Positions 19,308 through 29,299 are shown, numbered from the stretch's first letter. The stretch: DNA of 37,482 nt from Microcaldota archaeon (GCA_026414185.1 JAOAJL010000010.1:1-37482); one strand, 5' to 3'. A program made the numbers and translations. Notes: generated from the sequence alone by a model not told the origin.

Positions 19308-19985
19308 TTATTTCGGCAACCTCTGCTTCATCAGCCCCAGTATCTCATCGGTGCATCTTTTTTGGATTTCAACATATTCCGCATTTGAAATGTTTGAAAT
19401 CTGGGAGAGGCTCTTTTTCTTCAGATTCGCTTTCACGTATGCATACAAATCAGGATAGCAGTTCAGCTTTTCCATATATGCAAGCGCTTTTGAGCCCTCC
19501 TCTGATTTTACCGAAAAGCCAACCCACAATAATGCCTTTGTGGTGGATTTCGCATCAACAACAAGAGGCTCGTCCGGCACGGATATGGCGGTTGCTCTAA
19601 GCTGCCCGTCTTTGTCATTTACGAATATTAGCTGGATATTTGTTGCGGAAACGACGGTGCTGAAGCTACCGTCAGGCTCTACTGACGAGTTTAGCTTGAA
19701 AACCGACGAGACCTTCAGGCTCTCTCCGCCTACTTCATCCAGGTTTACTCTCCCCCTCACAACCTTTTGGTCTGGCATGCCGGTTTCTTCGCTTTCCTGC
19801 TTTTTGGGCGGGGCAGGCGCAGCAGAAGAGGGTTCCGAAGCCGGTTGAGAAGAGGAAGTAGGAGGGGAAGGCGCCGCTTCCGCCTGCGGCTTTTGGGTGT
19901 CCTGCGAAACGGCTTGCCCAGCGCATCCGAAAGCAAGGAACAAAATCAGCGCCAAAAATCCAAGCAAAAACACATTTTTCCCCAT
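19308..19985 (-). CDS. Predicted lipoprotein, uncharacterised
   Basis: Signal/lipobox MGKNVFLLGFLALILFLAFGCAG followed by a Pro/Ser/Ala-rich linker, then a globular domain. Confidence 0.7.
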   Translation of the reverse strand: MGKNVFLLGFLALILFLAFGCAGQAVSQDTQKPQAEAAPSPPTSSSQPASEPSSAAPAPPKKQESEETGMPDQKVVRGRVNLDEVGGESLKVSSVFKLNSSVEPDGSFSTVVSATNIQLIFVNDKDGQLRATAISVPDEPLVVDAKSTTKALLWVGFSVKSEEGSKALAYMEKLNCYPDLYAYVKANLKKKSLSQISNISNAEYVEIQKRCTDEILGLMKQRLPK

Positions 19986-20034
19986 TCCATCAACCCCGCT
20001 AGCTTCCTCTTCGCACAGAAAGAATAAAAAGAGC

Positions 20035-23000
20035 TCAAGAGCAGCCTGTCGTTTCCCCGCAGTCCATACATACCTGACAGGTACCGTTCTGCTTGACTTT
20101 CATGGAGCCGCACGACTCGCACTGCGCGCCGGTGAAGCCCTGCGCACGGGCGCTTCTTGATTTCTCCTCAAAATCCCCCTCTTCCCTTTCTGCCGGAGGC
20201 TTTGGCTGCTGCGAAATCAGCTTGACTTGGGTTTTGCGCTCCTCCACGCGCGGAAGCGGGGCTGGCGAAAGCCCGTGCGCATCGCCGTTGCCGGTCTTGA
20301 TGTGGACCAAATCCGTCCTGTTCAGATACTCATAGCCCAGCACGCGGAAGACGTAATCCACTATTGAGGTGGCGTTCTTTATTGCCTCGTGCCCGCTCAC
20401 CGGACCAGAAGGCTCAAAGCGCGTGAAGGTGAAGGTGTCAACGAACTCTTCAAGCGGAACTCCATACTGCAAGCCCTTGCTTACCGCAATCGCAAAGCAG
20501 TTCAGAAGGGCGCGATAGCCGGCTCCTTCCTTGTACATGTCCACGAAAATCTCGCCCAGCGTTCCATCCGGGTATTCGCCTGTCTTGAGGTATACCTTGT
20601 GCCCTCCGACGCGCGCCTCCTGCACAAAGCCGCGCCTTTTGGTTGGCAGCTTGCGCCTGTTGATTCTGCCAAGGATTTTGCTTTGCAGCTGCGCAGGGCC
20701 GAATGTCTCGTCAATATCGTCCCCCAGCCCAAGAAGCTGCGCAAGCTCGTCCTCATCAACATCCGCAGTGGCATTCAGCGGCTGGGACAGCTTGCTTCCG
20801 TCCCGGTAAAGAGCGTTGGACTTGAGCATGAGCCTCCAGGAGAGCAGATAAGCCTGCTTCACATCCTCTATCGTCGCATCCGAGGGCATGTTTATCGTCT
20901 TTGAGATTGAGCCTGTTATGAAAGGCTGGACCGCCGCCATCATCTTTATGTGGCCGACATAGGAGATGAACCTCTTGCCTTTTTTTCCGCATTTGCTTGC
21001 GCAGTCAAAGACGGGGTAGTGCTCCGGCTTGAGGTGCGGCGCTCCTTCAAGCGTCATGCTTCCGCACACATACTCGTTTGCCTCCTCAATCTGCTGCTTG
21101 GAGAAGCCAAGCTTCGCAAGCAGGTCAAATTTGGCATCATCCATCTCGGCATCAGAAAAGCCAAGCGAGCGGATGAAATCCTCGCCAAGGACGTGCTTGT
21201 TGAAGGCAAAGCGGATGTCAAAGGCGCGGGAAAGCTCCTGCTCCACCCTGGCAATCTTCTCCTGCGAAAATCCGCGCGCAGAGAGGCTCTCCGCATTTAT
21301 GTGCGGGCAGCCGGCAAGGCTTGCGTGCCCAAGCGCATACGTTTCAATCTCCCTTATCTGCTGCTGGGAGTAGCCAAGCCTCTCCAGCGCCTTTTTCACC
21401 GACGCATTAACAATCTTGAAATACCCGCCGCCTGCAAGCTTCTTGAACTTCACGATGGCAAAATCAGGCTCTATGCCGGTCGTGTCGCAGTCCATCTGCA
21501 ACCCTATCGTGCCGGTCGGCGCAATCACCGTCACCTGCGCGTTGCGGTAGCCGTATTTTTCCCCAAGCGAATACGCCCTGTCCCAGCACTCGCGCGCTGC
21601 TTGGAGGAGATAGTGCGGGCAATTCATCTCGTCAATCCCCATCGGCTTTATCGTCAGCCCCTCATATTCGCTCTCCCTTGCGTTGTAGGCAGCCCTTCTG
21701 TGGTTTCTGATGACGCGGAGCATGTGCTCCCTGTTGCGCTCATAGGCGGCAAACGGCCCAAGCTCGCGCGCCATCTCCGCGGAGGCGGCATAGGCTTCGC
21801 CGCACAGGATTGCAGTCAGCGCGCCGGCAATTGCGCGCGCCTGGGCAGACTCGTAGGGCACCCCCATCACCATAAGAAGGGTTCCGAGGTTTGCATAGCC
21901 AAGCCCCAAAGTGCGGAACTCAAAGCTCCGCCTGGCAATCTCGCGCGATGGGAACTGCGCCATAAGGACAGAAATCTCAAGCACGATTGTCCAAAGCCGC
22001 GCCGCGTGCCTGTATGCCTCCACGTTGAAAACCCCGCTCTTTTCGTCATAAAACTTAAGCAGGTTGAGCGATGCCAGGTTGCAGGCGGTGTCATCAAGGA
22101 ACATGTATTCGCTGCATGGATTTGAAGCGTTTATCCTCCCATCAACAGGGCAGGTGTGCCACTCGTTTATTGTGTCGTCAAACTGCACGCCGGGGTCGGC
22201 GCAGCTCCAGGCGGCGTAGGCAATCTGGTCCCAAAGCTGCCTTGCCTTCACTTTTTTCATCACGCTGCCGTCGGTCCTGGCAATCAGGTTCCAATCAGCG
22301 TCGTTCTCCACAGCCCAGATGAACTTATTTGAAAGCCGCACCGAGTTGTTGGAGTTCTGCCCAGAGACAGTGGCATAGGCTTCGGACTCATAGTGTGTGT
22401 CAAACACGGGGAAATCAATTGACGTTCTGCCCTGCTTTGCAAGCGCCAGAGCCCGGAAGATGTAATTCAGCGGAACATTCTTGGAGAGCGCCTTGACCAC
22501 CTCCAGCTTCAACCGCTCGTTTTTCAGATCCGTGGTGCGCTCATCTGCCGCGACCTTCATTATGCTGTTTAAGTGCTTGGCGCAGGACTTGCTTCCCGCA
22601 ACCATCGCCGCGACCTTCTGCTCCTCCACCACCTTCCAGCTTATGAACTTCTCAATGTCCGGATGGTCAATGTCAACTATCACCATCTTCGCCGCGCGCC
22701 TTGTAGTGCCGCCTGACTTTATCGCGCCTGCCGCCCTGTCGTATATCTTCAAAAAAGACATCAGCCCTGAGGAGTGGCCGCCTCCCGAGAGCTTTTCGCC
22801 TGCTGCGCGCAGGCAGGAAAAATTCGTTCCGGTTCCCGATCCGTACTTGAAAAGCCTTGCCTCGCGGGTGACGAGGTCAAAAATCCCCCCCTCATTCACC
22901 AAGTCGTCCTTGAGGGATTGTATGAAGCAGGCGTGCGGCTGGGGGTGCGTGTAAGCATCCTCAGAAGGCTTCACCTCGCCAGTCTGCGGGTCTGCGTAAT

Positions 23001-23520
23001 AGTGCCCCTGCGGGCTTCCCCTTATTCCATAGGCGTATGCCAGCCCGGTGTTGAACCACTGGGGGGAGTTGGGGGATGCCATCTGGTGCAAAAGCATGTA
23101 CTTTATCTCGTCCTCAAAAGCCTCCGCGTCCGCCTTTGAGGCGAAGTAGCCGTATTTCTCTCCCCACATCCTCCAGCAGCCAGCGAGCCTTCGGACCACC
23201 TGCCTTATGCTCCTTTCCGGTCCGCTAAGCGGCTTGCCCGAGGAATCCCTGAGCAGATTGCCGTGCCTGTCATACTGGGGAACCCCTGCCTTGCGGAAAT
23301 ACTTCTGCGCCAGTATGTCGGTTGCAACCTGCGACCAGAAAGACGGCACTTCCACATCATGCATCTCAAAGACAACCGACCCGTCAGCATTGCGGATTAT
23401 TGAGGAGCGAAGCTCGTATTCAACGGCTTCAAGGGGATCTATCCCCTCAGTTGTGAAAAAGCGCTGTATTTTAAGCCCGCCCTGCCTGACAGCCTCTCTT
23501 GAAACGGTTGCTTCCCCCAC
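20035..23520 (-). CDS. nrdJ: Adenosylcobalamin-dependent (class II) ribonucleoside-diphosphate reductase
   Basis: [113 protein letters not shown]-terminal cysteine module [28 protein letters not shown]. The ORF extends to a GTG at 23655. GTG 23520 with SD-like GAGGGTGG just upstream is my preferred start; ATG 23604 is an alternative. Confidence 0.95.
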   Translation of the reverse strand: MGEATVSREAVRQGGLKIQRFFTTEGIDPLEAVEYELRSSIIRNADGSVVFEMHDVEVPSFWSQVATDILAQKYFRKAGVPQYDRHGNLLRDSSGKPLSGPERSIRQVVRRLAGCWRMWGEKYGYFASKADAEAFEDEIKYMLLHQMASPNSPQWFNTGLAYAYGIRGSPQGHYYADPQTGEVKPSEDAYTHPQPHACFIQSLKDDLVNEGGIFDLVTREARLFKYGSGTGTNFSCLRAAGEKLSGGGHSSGLMSFLKIYDRAAGAIKSGGTTRRAAKMVIVDIDHPDIEKFISWKVVEEQKVAAMVAGSKSCAKHLNSIMKVAADERTTDLKNERLKLEVVKALSKNVPLNYIFRALALAKQGRTSIDFPVFDTHYESEAYATVSGQNSNNSVRLSNKFIWAVENDADWNLIARTDGSVMKKVKARQLWDQIAYAAWSCADPGVQFDDTINEWHTCPVDGRINASNPCSEYMFLDDTACNLASLNLLKFYDEKSGVFNVEAYRHAARLWTIVLEISVLMAQFPSREIARRSFEFRTLGLGYANLGTLLMVMGVPYESAQARAIAGALTAILCGEAYAASAEMARELGPFAAYERNREHMLRVIRNHRRAAYNARESEYEGLTIKPMGIDEMNCPHYLLQAARECWDRAYSLGEKYGYRNAQVTVIAPTGTIGLQMDCDTTGIEPDFAIVKFKKLAGGGYFKIVNASVKKALERLGYSQQQIREIETYALGHASLAGCPHINAESLSARGFSQEKIARVEQELSRAFDIRFAFNKHVLGEDFIRSLGFSDAEMDDAKFDLLAKLGFSKQQIEEANEYVCGSMTLEGAPHLKPEHYPVFDCASKCGKKGKRFISYVGHIKMMAAVQPFITGSISKTINMPSDATIEDVKQAYLLSWRLMLKSNALYRDGSKLSQPLNATADVDEDELAQLLGLGDDIDETFGPAQLQSKILGRINRRKLPTKRRGFVQEARVGGHKVYLKTGEYPDGTLGEIFVDMYKEGAGYRALLNCFAIAVSKGLQYGVPLEEFVDTFTFTRFEPSGPVSGHEAIKNATSIVDYVFRVLGYEYLNRTDLVHIKTGNGDAHGLSPAPLPRVEERKTQVKLISQQPKPPAEREEGDFEEKSRSARAQGFTGAQCESCGSMKVKQNGTCQVCMDCGETTGCS

Positions 23521-23620
23521 AGCACCACCCTCGCGGTTGCAAGAAAGCAAGCAGAGCCAGGTGGGGTGCGCTTTGGCGCCGCCGCCAAGCCACACAAGCT
23601 CCATTAAAACCTCGGAAAAC

Positions 23621-23634
23621 CACAACATATAGGG
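23621..23634. promoter_or_regulatory. NrdR-box-like site, proximal to nrdJ
   Basis: Minus strand CCCTATATGTTGTG matches 12 of 14 positions of the NrdR core CACwATATaTwGTG, counted by eye. Confidence 0.5.
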
Positions 23635-23652
23635 TTTCGGAGGAAAATGAAC

Positions 23653-23666
23653 CACAACCTGTTGTG
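23653..23666. promoter_or_regulatory. NrdR-box-like site, distal to nrdJ
   Basis: CACAAC-CT-GTTGTG, a perfect 6-bp inverted repeat; 11 of 14 matches to CACwATATaTwGTG. Its centre is 32 bp from the other site's centre. Confidence 0.5.
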
Positions 23667-23691
23667 CTTGCAGCTTTTTTCAGTAGCAGAG

Positions 23692-23699
23692 CTTTATAA
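23692..23699 (-). promoter_or_regulatory. Putative nrdJ TATA box
   Basis: TTATAAAG on the minus strand. The predicted TSS about 26 nt downstream falls just before the distal palindrome. Confidence 0.45.
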
Positions 23700-23839
23700 T
23701 GGTATCCGTATGAGCCCAAAATGCCCTCGTGGCTTTTTATTTGGAACAAAACACAAGCCAGGCGCCACTTCTCTCAGCCTCTTTCTTGCCATACGCGCCC
23801 TGAATTACAAAGCTTATTTAACCTAATCCGAGAAGTCTC

Positions 23840-24784
23840 TTGGGAAAGGTGAGGCGATTGGACAAGAGCAATTCCACAGCGCACCCTGCCTCCCACAAGG
23901 GCTCTTCTGTCGGCACCTTCGCAGTAAAGGCAGGGCTTGCCCAGATGCTCAAGGGAGGCGTCATAATGGATGTTGTCAATGCCGAGCAGGCGCGCATTGC
24001 CGAAGAAGCAGGGGCAGTCGCAGTGATGGCGCTTGAGGCAGTGCCGGCAGACATACGCCGGATGGGCGGGGTTGCCAGGATGGCAGACCCAAAAAAAATC
24101 CTTGAAATAAAGGACGCGGTGACCATACCTGTTATGGCGAAGTGCCGCATAGGCCACTTTGTTGAAGCGCAGATACTTGAAGCCCTTGAAGTTGACTATA
24201 TTGACGAGTCGGAAGTCCTCACTCCTGCAGACTTGGAGCAACACATAGACAAGTGGCAGTTCAAGGTTCCATTCGTCTGCGGAGCGCGCGATTTGGGGGA
24301 AGCCCTCAGGCGCATCTCCGAAGGGGCGGCGATGATTCGCACCAAGGGGGAGGCTGGCACGGGCAACATAGTGGAGGCAGTCAGGCACATAAGGGCGCTA
24401 AACAAGGGGATTGCCAGCCTGCGCGGGCTTGGAAAAAAGGAGCTTCTTGCAGCGGCGCACGACATGCGCGTTCCTCTCTCGCTTGTGGAGAAAGTTGCGC
24501 AGCTGGGGCGGCTTCCTGTTGTGAACTTTGCCGCAGGGGGAATAGCCACTCCTGCAGATGCGGCGCTCTGCATGCAACTTGGGTGCGACGGCGTCTTCGT
24601 TGGAAGCGGGATATTCAAGTCCTCGGACCCTTCTGCCCGCGCTGAAGCCATAGTCAATGCGGTTGCGCACTACAACGACCCGCGGCGCCTTGCGCAATTC
24701 TCATTTGGGCTTGGAAAGCCGATGGATTCCATAGATGTTTCAAAGCTGCCAGCTGAGGAGCGGCTTTCCAGAAGGGGAGTATAA
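23840..24784 (+). CDS. pdxS: Pyridoxal 5'-phosphate synthase subunit PdxS
   Basis: [91 protein letters not shown] start; TATA-like CTTATTTA about 25 nt upstream. Confidence 0.97.
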   Translation: MGKVRRLDKSNSTAHPASHKGSSVGTFAVKAGLAQMLKGGVIMDVVNAEQARIAEEAGAVAVMALEAVPADIRRMGGVARMADPKKILEIKDAVTIPVMAKCRIGHFVEAQILEALEVDYIDESEVLTPADLEQHIDKWQFKVPFVCGARDLGEALRRISEGAAMIRTKGEAGTGNIVEAVRHIRALNKGIASLRGLGKKELLAAAHDMRVPLSLVEKVAQLGRLPVVNFAAGGIATPADAALCMQLGCDGVFVGSGIFKSSDPSARAEAIVNAVAHYNDPRRLAQFSFGLGKPMDSIDVSKLPAEERLSRRGV

Positions 24785-24815
24785 CGCGCCGGGTTTCCTG
24801 CAAAGGATGGTTGGC

Positions 24816-25400
24816 ATGATTCCCATGAAAAAAATAGGGGTGCTGGCGCTGCAAGGCGGGGTTGAGGAGCACATAGCAGCGCTTCTGTCTGCCTCGGAAA
24901 AGCTCGGCGTGCCTGTCCAGATTGCCGAGGTCCGCGCCCCTGATGATTTGGAAGGCGTAGATGGAATAATACTGCCCGGCGGCGAGTCCACTACGCTTTC
25001 AAAGCTTATTGAGCGGGCAGAGCTGGCTGGCGGCATTTCCCATATGCGCAAGGTGATGGGAACCTGCGCAGGCGCCATCCTGCTTGCAAAAAAGATTGAG
25101 GATGGAATTGAGGGGCAAAAGCCGCTATGCCTCATGGACATATCCGCAAAGAGAAACGCCTACGGCAGCCAGCTTGCTTCATTTGAAGCAACCCTGACAA
25201 CCATATTCGGCACGATAAACGGCGTGTTCATCCGAGCCCCAAAAATCTCAATTGAGGGCAGGGGGGTACAGCCTCTTGCCTTCTACGGCGAAGAAGTTGT
25301 CGGAGCCTATCAGAAAAAAGGCGAGCGGCACTTCTTGGCATTTGCCTTTCACCCGGAGCTTACGAGCACCAAGTTTCACGAGTTCTTCATAAGGCTTTGA
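24816..25400 (+). CDS. pdxT: Pyridoxal 5'-phosphate synthase glutaminase subunit PdxT
   Basis: KKIGVLALQGGVEEH, GIILPGGESTT, GTCAGAILLAKK (nucleophile Cys), and FHPELTS. The exact start is ambiguous (ATG 24807, 24816 or 24825). Confidence 0.96.
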   Translation: MIPMKKIGVLALQGGVEEHIAALLSASEKLGVPVQIAEVRAPDDLEGVDGIILPGGESTTLSKLIERAELAGGISHMRKVMGTCAGAILLAKKIEDGIEGQKPLCLMDISAKRNAYGSQLASFEATLTTIFGTINGVFIRAPKISIEGRGVQPLAFYGEEVVGAYQKKGERHFLAFAFHPELTSTKFHEFFIRL

Positions 25401-25411
25401 CCGCCAAGCCC

Positions 25412-25552
25412 CTACATCTCCTTTCCGCGTGCGCAATGGACGCACACAAACCCTATTTTGCACTGCGCCCTGCCGCAGTTTCCTTTGCCGCAAAGCTTGC
25501 AGCTTTCAGTAGCCGTCCTTCCGCAAACTGCGCAAACCCCCGCGATGTTCAT
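25412..25552 (-). CDS. Small (46 aa) cysteine-rich zinc-finger/zinc-ribbon protein
   Basis: Below the ORF track length cut-off. Translation: MNIAGVCAVCGRTATESCKLCGKGNCGRAQCKIGFVCVHCARGKEM*. Eight Cys as CxxC-x7-CxxC-x4-C-x4-C-x5-CxxC. Starts 25 nt after the aIF2-gamma stop on the same strand. Confidence 0.72.
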   Translation of the reverse strand: MNIAGVCAVCGRTATESCKLCGKGNCGRAQCKIGFVCVHCARGKEM

Positions 25553-25577
25553 AAGAAGCACTTTCCGCACTCAAGGT

Positions 25578-26774
25578 TTATTTTATTATTCCAAAGCCCG
25601 AAAGCCTCCATCGGTTTCCAAGCCTTCTTGTTATCGCCACCTTTCCGCCCCTCTCTGCGCAGATGGGGCGCTTGAGCTTCAGCTGCATGCTGTTGCCCTT
25701 AAGTTTCAAAACAGCCCCCACAGAAGTGGCTGTTCCTGCCGAGATGACAATGGGCTCAGACGGCTTGATGGCTGGGTTTTCAAGCCCCTCTCTTTTCAGG
25801 AGGGTGTATTCCACCTCTATCTCATAGAGCACAGGCGGCAGCGTCCCCTTCGCCCCTATAATGTTGCCTACAAGGTGGTCTGACTTTGCAAGCGCAGGGT
25901 CAAGCCCAGTGGACACTCCTATGAGCCCGCCAGGCTTTGCCTCCTGCACCGCCTCGCCCCCCGCCATAAGCGCATTCACGCGGAGGACTATCGGCTCCAC
26001 GCTTTCCTTGTCCTTTGCCTTTTTCGTTATGCCAGGGCGCATCTCAATCTCATCGCCAACCCTAAGCTTCCCCTGCGAAAGCGAGCCACCAAGCACTCCT
26101 CCTCTTAGCTTGCTTATGTCGCAGCCGGGCTTGTTCACATCAAAGCTCCTTGCGACATACATCCTCGCAGGAAGGGTCTCGTCCCTCTTCGGCGTGGGGA
26201 TGGTTTTCTCAATCGCCTCAACAAGCTTGTCAATATTGGCGTTGTAGTTTGCGGATATGGGTATTATGGGCGCATCCTCGCAGGAGGAGCCGGAGAGGAA
26301 TTTTTTTATCTGCCTGTAGTTTTCAAGAGCCTTTTCCTTTGAAACAAGGTCTATCTTGTTCTGAACCACCACCACCTTCTTTATTCCGAGTATGTCAAGC
26401 ACCTGAAGATGCTCCTCTGTCTGAGCCTGCGGGCAGTCCTCGTTTGCCGCAATCACAAGCACAGCCCCGTCAATTATGCTTGAAGCGGCAATAGTGGTCG
26501 TCATAAGGGTTTCGTGCCCAGGCGCATCCAGAAAGGAAACGTGCCTTGAGACTTCCCATCTGCCCTTCTCCTTCTCCGCTTGCATCGCAGTGGCATAGGA
26601 GGTTCCGTCCTTGCTTTTGTAGAAGGTGGTGTCTGCATAGCCTATCTTGATTGTTATGCCGCGCTTGAGCTCCTCGGAATGCGTGTCCGTCCATTTGCCG
26701 GTGAGGGCTCTGGTTAGCGATGTCTTGCCATGGTCAACATGGCCGACCATCCCTATATTGACTTCAGCCTGCAA
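25578..26774 (-). CDS. Translation initiation factor aIF2 subunit gamma
   Basis: EVNIGMVGHVDHGKTSLTRALTGKWTDTHSEELKRGITIKIGYAD, FLDAPGHETLM, NKIDLV, and SFDVNKPGCDISKLRGGVLGGSL. Confidence 0.97.
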   Translation of the reverse strand: MQAEVNIGMVGHVDHGKTSLTRALTGKWTDTHSEELKRGITIKIGYADTTFYKSKDGTSYATAMQAEKEKGRWEVSRHVSFLDAPGHETLMTTTIAASSIIDGAVLVIAANEDCPQAQTEEHLQVLDILGIKKVVVVQNKIDLVSKEKALENYRQIKKFLSGSSCEDAPIIPISANYNANIDKLVEAIEKTIPTPKRDETLPARMYVARSFDVNKPGCDISKLRGGVLGGSLSQGKLRVGDEIEMRPGITKKAKDKESVEPIVLRVNALMAGGEAVQEAKPGGLIGVSTGLDPALAKSDHLVGNIIGAKGTLPPVLYEIEVEYTLLKREGLENPAIKPSEPIVISAGTATSVGAVLKLKGNSMQLKLKRPICAERGGKVAITRRLGNRWRLSGFGIIK

Positions 26775-26783
26775 GAAATCCCT

Positions 26784-27188
26784 CTATCGCTTTTTTTCCT
26801 TCTTCTCCCCGCCGGCAGCCTTCGGGAAAAGCTCCTCCAAGCTCTTGCTTCCTGCGGCAACGACTTTCGCATTCACCTGCATAATCTGGTCTGAGATGAC
26901 ATTTCCCCTGACGTTCCGCTTTTCCCTAACCCCCTTTCCTTTTTTGCGGAACCCAGTTCCCCCAGAAAGGAGAACGGATACCCTGCGGGGACCCGCAACA
27001 TCCGATCTCATCGGAAAGCCGGCAGTGTCAGAACCGCCAGTTATTTCAAGCTCATAGCCCTCTGCGCCAAAAATGCCGCCCTCAACCCTCTGCCCAATCT
27101 TCTTTCCGATAAGGGCTGACTCGGCGCCCTTGGGAACCTCAACGCTGTAGCTTTTTCCGCTCTTCGGGTCTGCAATCACCATCTTCAT
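26784..27188 (-). CDS. Ribosomal protein S6e
   Basis: MKMVIADPKSGKSYSVEVPKGAESALIGKKIGQRVEGGIFGAEGYELEITGGSDTAGFPMRSDVAGPRRVSVLLSGGTGFRKKGKGVREKRNVRGN. SD-like GAGGGGGAT precedes ATG 27188. Confidence 0.96.
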   Translation of the reverse strand: MKMVIADPKSGKSYSVEVPKGAESALIGKKIGQRVEGGIFGAEGYELEITGGSDTAGFPMRSDVAGPRRVSVLLSGGTGFRKKGKGVREKRNVRGNVISDQIMQVNAKVVAAGSKSLEELFPKAAGGEKKEKKR

Positions 27189-27383
27189 ACAATCCCCCTC
27201 TGTTTTGCAGGAAGTAGAATCAGGCGGTTGTCCGCCGCTCCTTCGCATCGCAAGAGGACTCTCTGCAATCGCAGACGTTATTTTGCGCATCCCCTTAAAA
27301 AGCCTTCTTCGCTTGCCAAAGCTGAAAAGCTTTAAACGTGGTTTGTGTAAAAAATCAAAATAGGCGGGTAAGAGGTGGTTTTT

Positions 27384-28262
27384 TTGAAAAGCGCAATTAA
27401 TAGCTATCGCTCCATTTTCCGCCATTCCGTCTGCGTGCCCTGCTTCAAAGCGCACAGCGCGTTCAAGCGGTTCTCCCTCCTTGTGGATGCCTATCTCATG
27501 CGAGAGGACATCGCCATTCCATCGCTCAGAGATTACCTGGCGGACAGGCTTTCCGTCCTTGAGGGCTATGCGAAAGACGCAAAGGACATCAAGGCGGGTC
27601 AGAATAAGAAAAGCCACGCAAACGGTTCGCACGGGGCTGGGATGGAAAGAGACTTGGCTCTTGAAAGAAAGAAGTTTGAATATTCAAAATGCGCCTTTCG
27701 GATTATAAGAGAACTGCAGCACCTTGCCTCTCTACATGCCGGGCTTGCAAAAAGGCAAAAGGACAATTCAAACAAGAGCACGCAGTATGAGGAGGCGTCG
27801 GAATGCTACAAGACCATCGTAAAGCTGCTGGACCTTATCAGGCAGGAAGCAGCGTGGCTTGGAGAATCTCGCAGGGAATACCCGACCCCTCATTTTTACG
27901 AGGGGCAAGCCTCATACTTCAAGGCGAAGTCGCTGGAAGCGCAGGGCAAGCTCTCTCAAGCTGCGGCGCAGCTCAGGATTGCCTTCGGCGCATTTTCTTT
28001 GGCAGGAAAGGCCGGGCTTGCGCTGAAAGCCGCAGGAGAGGGCGTTGAACTTATGGAAAAGTGCAAAGAGAAGCCGGTTTCAATTGCTTCCCACTGCCTT
28101 GCCGCCGCCAAATTCGCAGAAGAAAATGGAAAATTCGCCGAGGCACATAAGCTATACAGCAAGGCGCACTCCTCCGCTCCGCTGGAAGAGAGAAAGCTGA
28201 GAGCCGAAGCCTTTGAAGGACTGGCAAGGTGCTTACTAAAACAAGTGGGCTCTTGGGGCTAA
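27384..28262 (+). CDS. TPR-like helical repeat protein
   Basis: Helical repeats such as YFKAKSLEAQGKLSQAAAQLRIAFGAFSLAGKAGLALKAAGEG and AAKFAEENGKFAEAHKLYSKAHSSAPLEERKLRAEAFEGLARCLLK. SD-like AAGAGGTGG before TTG 27384; the track started at GTG 27375. Confidence 0.65.
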   Translation: MKSAINSYRSIFRHSVCVPCFKAHSAFKRFSLLVDAYLMREDIAIPSLRDYLADRLSVLEGYAKDAKDIKAGQNKKSHANGSHGAGMERDLALERKKFEYSKCAFRIIRELQHLASLHAGLAKRQKDNSNKSTQYEEASECYKTIVKLLDLIRQEAAWLGESRREYPTPHFYEGQASYFKAKSLEAQGKLSQAAAQLRIAFGAFSLAGKAGLALKAAGEGVELMEKCKEKPVSIASHCLAAAKFAEENGKFAEAHKLYSKAHSSAPLEERKLRAEAFEGLARCLLKQVGSWG

Positions 28263-29278
28263 ATTATTCTCCAGCCGTCCTCAGTGCGCACAACCATGTC
28301 CTCAAACCTGACTCCGAATTTTTTGAAGTAGGCAGCAGGCTCAATCGCAAGCACTGTTCCGGGGGGCAGCCTGTCCTGGGACTTCCTCCCTATATTCGGC
28401 TTTTCATGCACCTCAAGCCCTATTCCGTGCCCGGCTGAGTGTATGAGGCTGGGCAGCCCGCATTCGCGAAGCACCCTTCTTGCCAGCTTTGCGGCATCCT
28501 TCCCCCTCTGGCATTTCTCAAGCCCGCCTGCTATTTTTCCGAAAGCCTCCGCGCATTTTTCATACTCCTGCCTCTCCCTGCCCCCCTCGCCTTTGAAGTA
28601 GCATCTGGTAATGTCCGAGCAGTATCCATCAAGCCTAACCCCGAAATCCACAAGAACCATCCTGCCAAGCCTCTTGCTGCCTGGCTGATGGTGGGGGTGC
28701 GCAGAGTTTCCGTCGCTGGCAACTATGGGCGGAAAGGAAGCCTCTGCCCCGCTTTTGAGAGCAAGGATTTGCAGCTCGGCTGCAAGCTGACGCTCTGTTT
28801 TGAACTTCCAAGGCTCAAGCCCCTCCAAAATCTCCCTTGCCAGCCTTGCGCAAGCGCCAATCTTCCTGATTTCTGCCGCCGACTTCTCCGCGCGGATTGA
28901 GAGCATCTCTTCCCCAGCATCCAAAAGCCGCAATCCCGCCTTCTTTTTGAGGGCAAAAAACCTCCTTGCGCTCATCTCATAGCCGGAGTAGGCAACCGGG
29001 CCGTTTCCGCAAAGCTTTCTGATTTGCATGGCTGGGCTCTTGCCGTAAGCCAACACAGGGTAGCGGCTTAGCATTCTGGCTTGCCTTTCGTTCATCCTGC
29101 TGGCAAGCACGACTCCTCTGTTTTTTTTGAGGACAAGGCAGCAGCCGTCAAGCCAAAAGCCCGCAAAATAGGAAAAATTGGCGCAAGTAGAGCCTTCGCT
29201 GTATATTACAGCAGAGGAGAATTTGCGGCTGCAAAAAAGCCTCTCTCTTCGCAAAAAAAGCTCTTCCATGCCAAGCAC
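28259..29278 (-). CDS. M24 family metallopeptidase (Xaa-Pro aminopeptidase/dipeptidase-like)
   Basis: LVDFGVRLDGYCSDITRCYF, HSAGHGIGLEVHEKPNIG, PPGTVLAIEPAAYF, GVRFEDMVVRTEDG. Confidence 0.93.
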   Translation of the reverse strand: MLGMEELFLRRERLFCSRKFSSAVIYSEGSTCANFSYFAGFWLDGCCLVLKKNRGVVLASRMNERQARMLSRYPVLAYGKSPAMQIRKLCGNGPVAYSGYEMSARRFFALKKKAGLRLLDAGEEMLSIRAEKSAAEIRKIGACARLAREILEGLEPWKFKTERQLAAELQILALKSGAEASFPPIVASDGNSAHPHHQPGSKRLGRMVLVDFGVRLDGYCSDITRCYFKGEGGRERQEYEKCAEAFGKIAGGLEKCQRGKDAAKLARRVLRECGLPSLIHSAGHGIGLEVHEKPNIGRKSQDRLPPGTVLAIEPAAYFKKFGVRFEDMVVRTEDGWRII

Positions 29279-29299
29279 ACGGCAAGCCCATTTTTGGGC

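Noticed and set aside
20950-22125. Long + strand ORF (391 aa) opposite nrdJ
   Set aside because: Antisense to conserved NrdJ sequence; no recognisable domain.
23520-23652. Possible cobalamin riboswitch in the nrdJ leader
   Set aside because: No B12-box consensus seen; riboswitch control normally applies to the B12-independent alternative enzyme. The NrdR-like sites explain the region better.
23706-23740. Terminator-like AGCC...GGCTTTTTATTT between nrdJ and pdxS
   Set aside because: The stem is only 4 bp with a long loop; too weak to call.
27189-27632. N-terminal extension of S6e (ORF to 27632)
   Set aside because: S6e homology begins at MKMVIADP, preceded by a good Shine-Dalgarno; the upstream frame is composition-driven.
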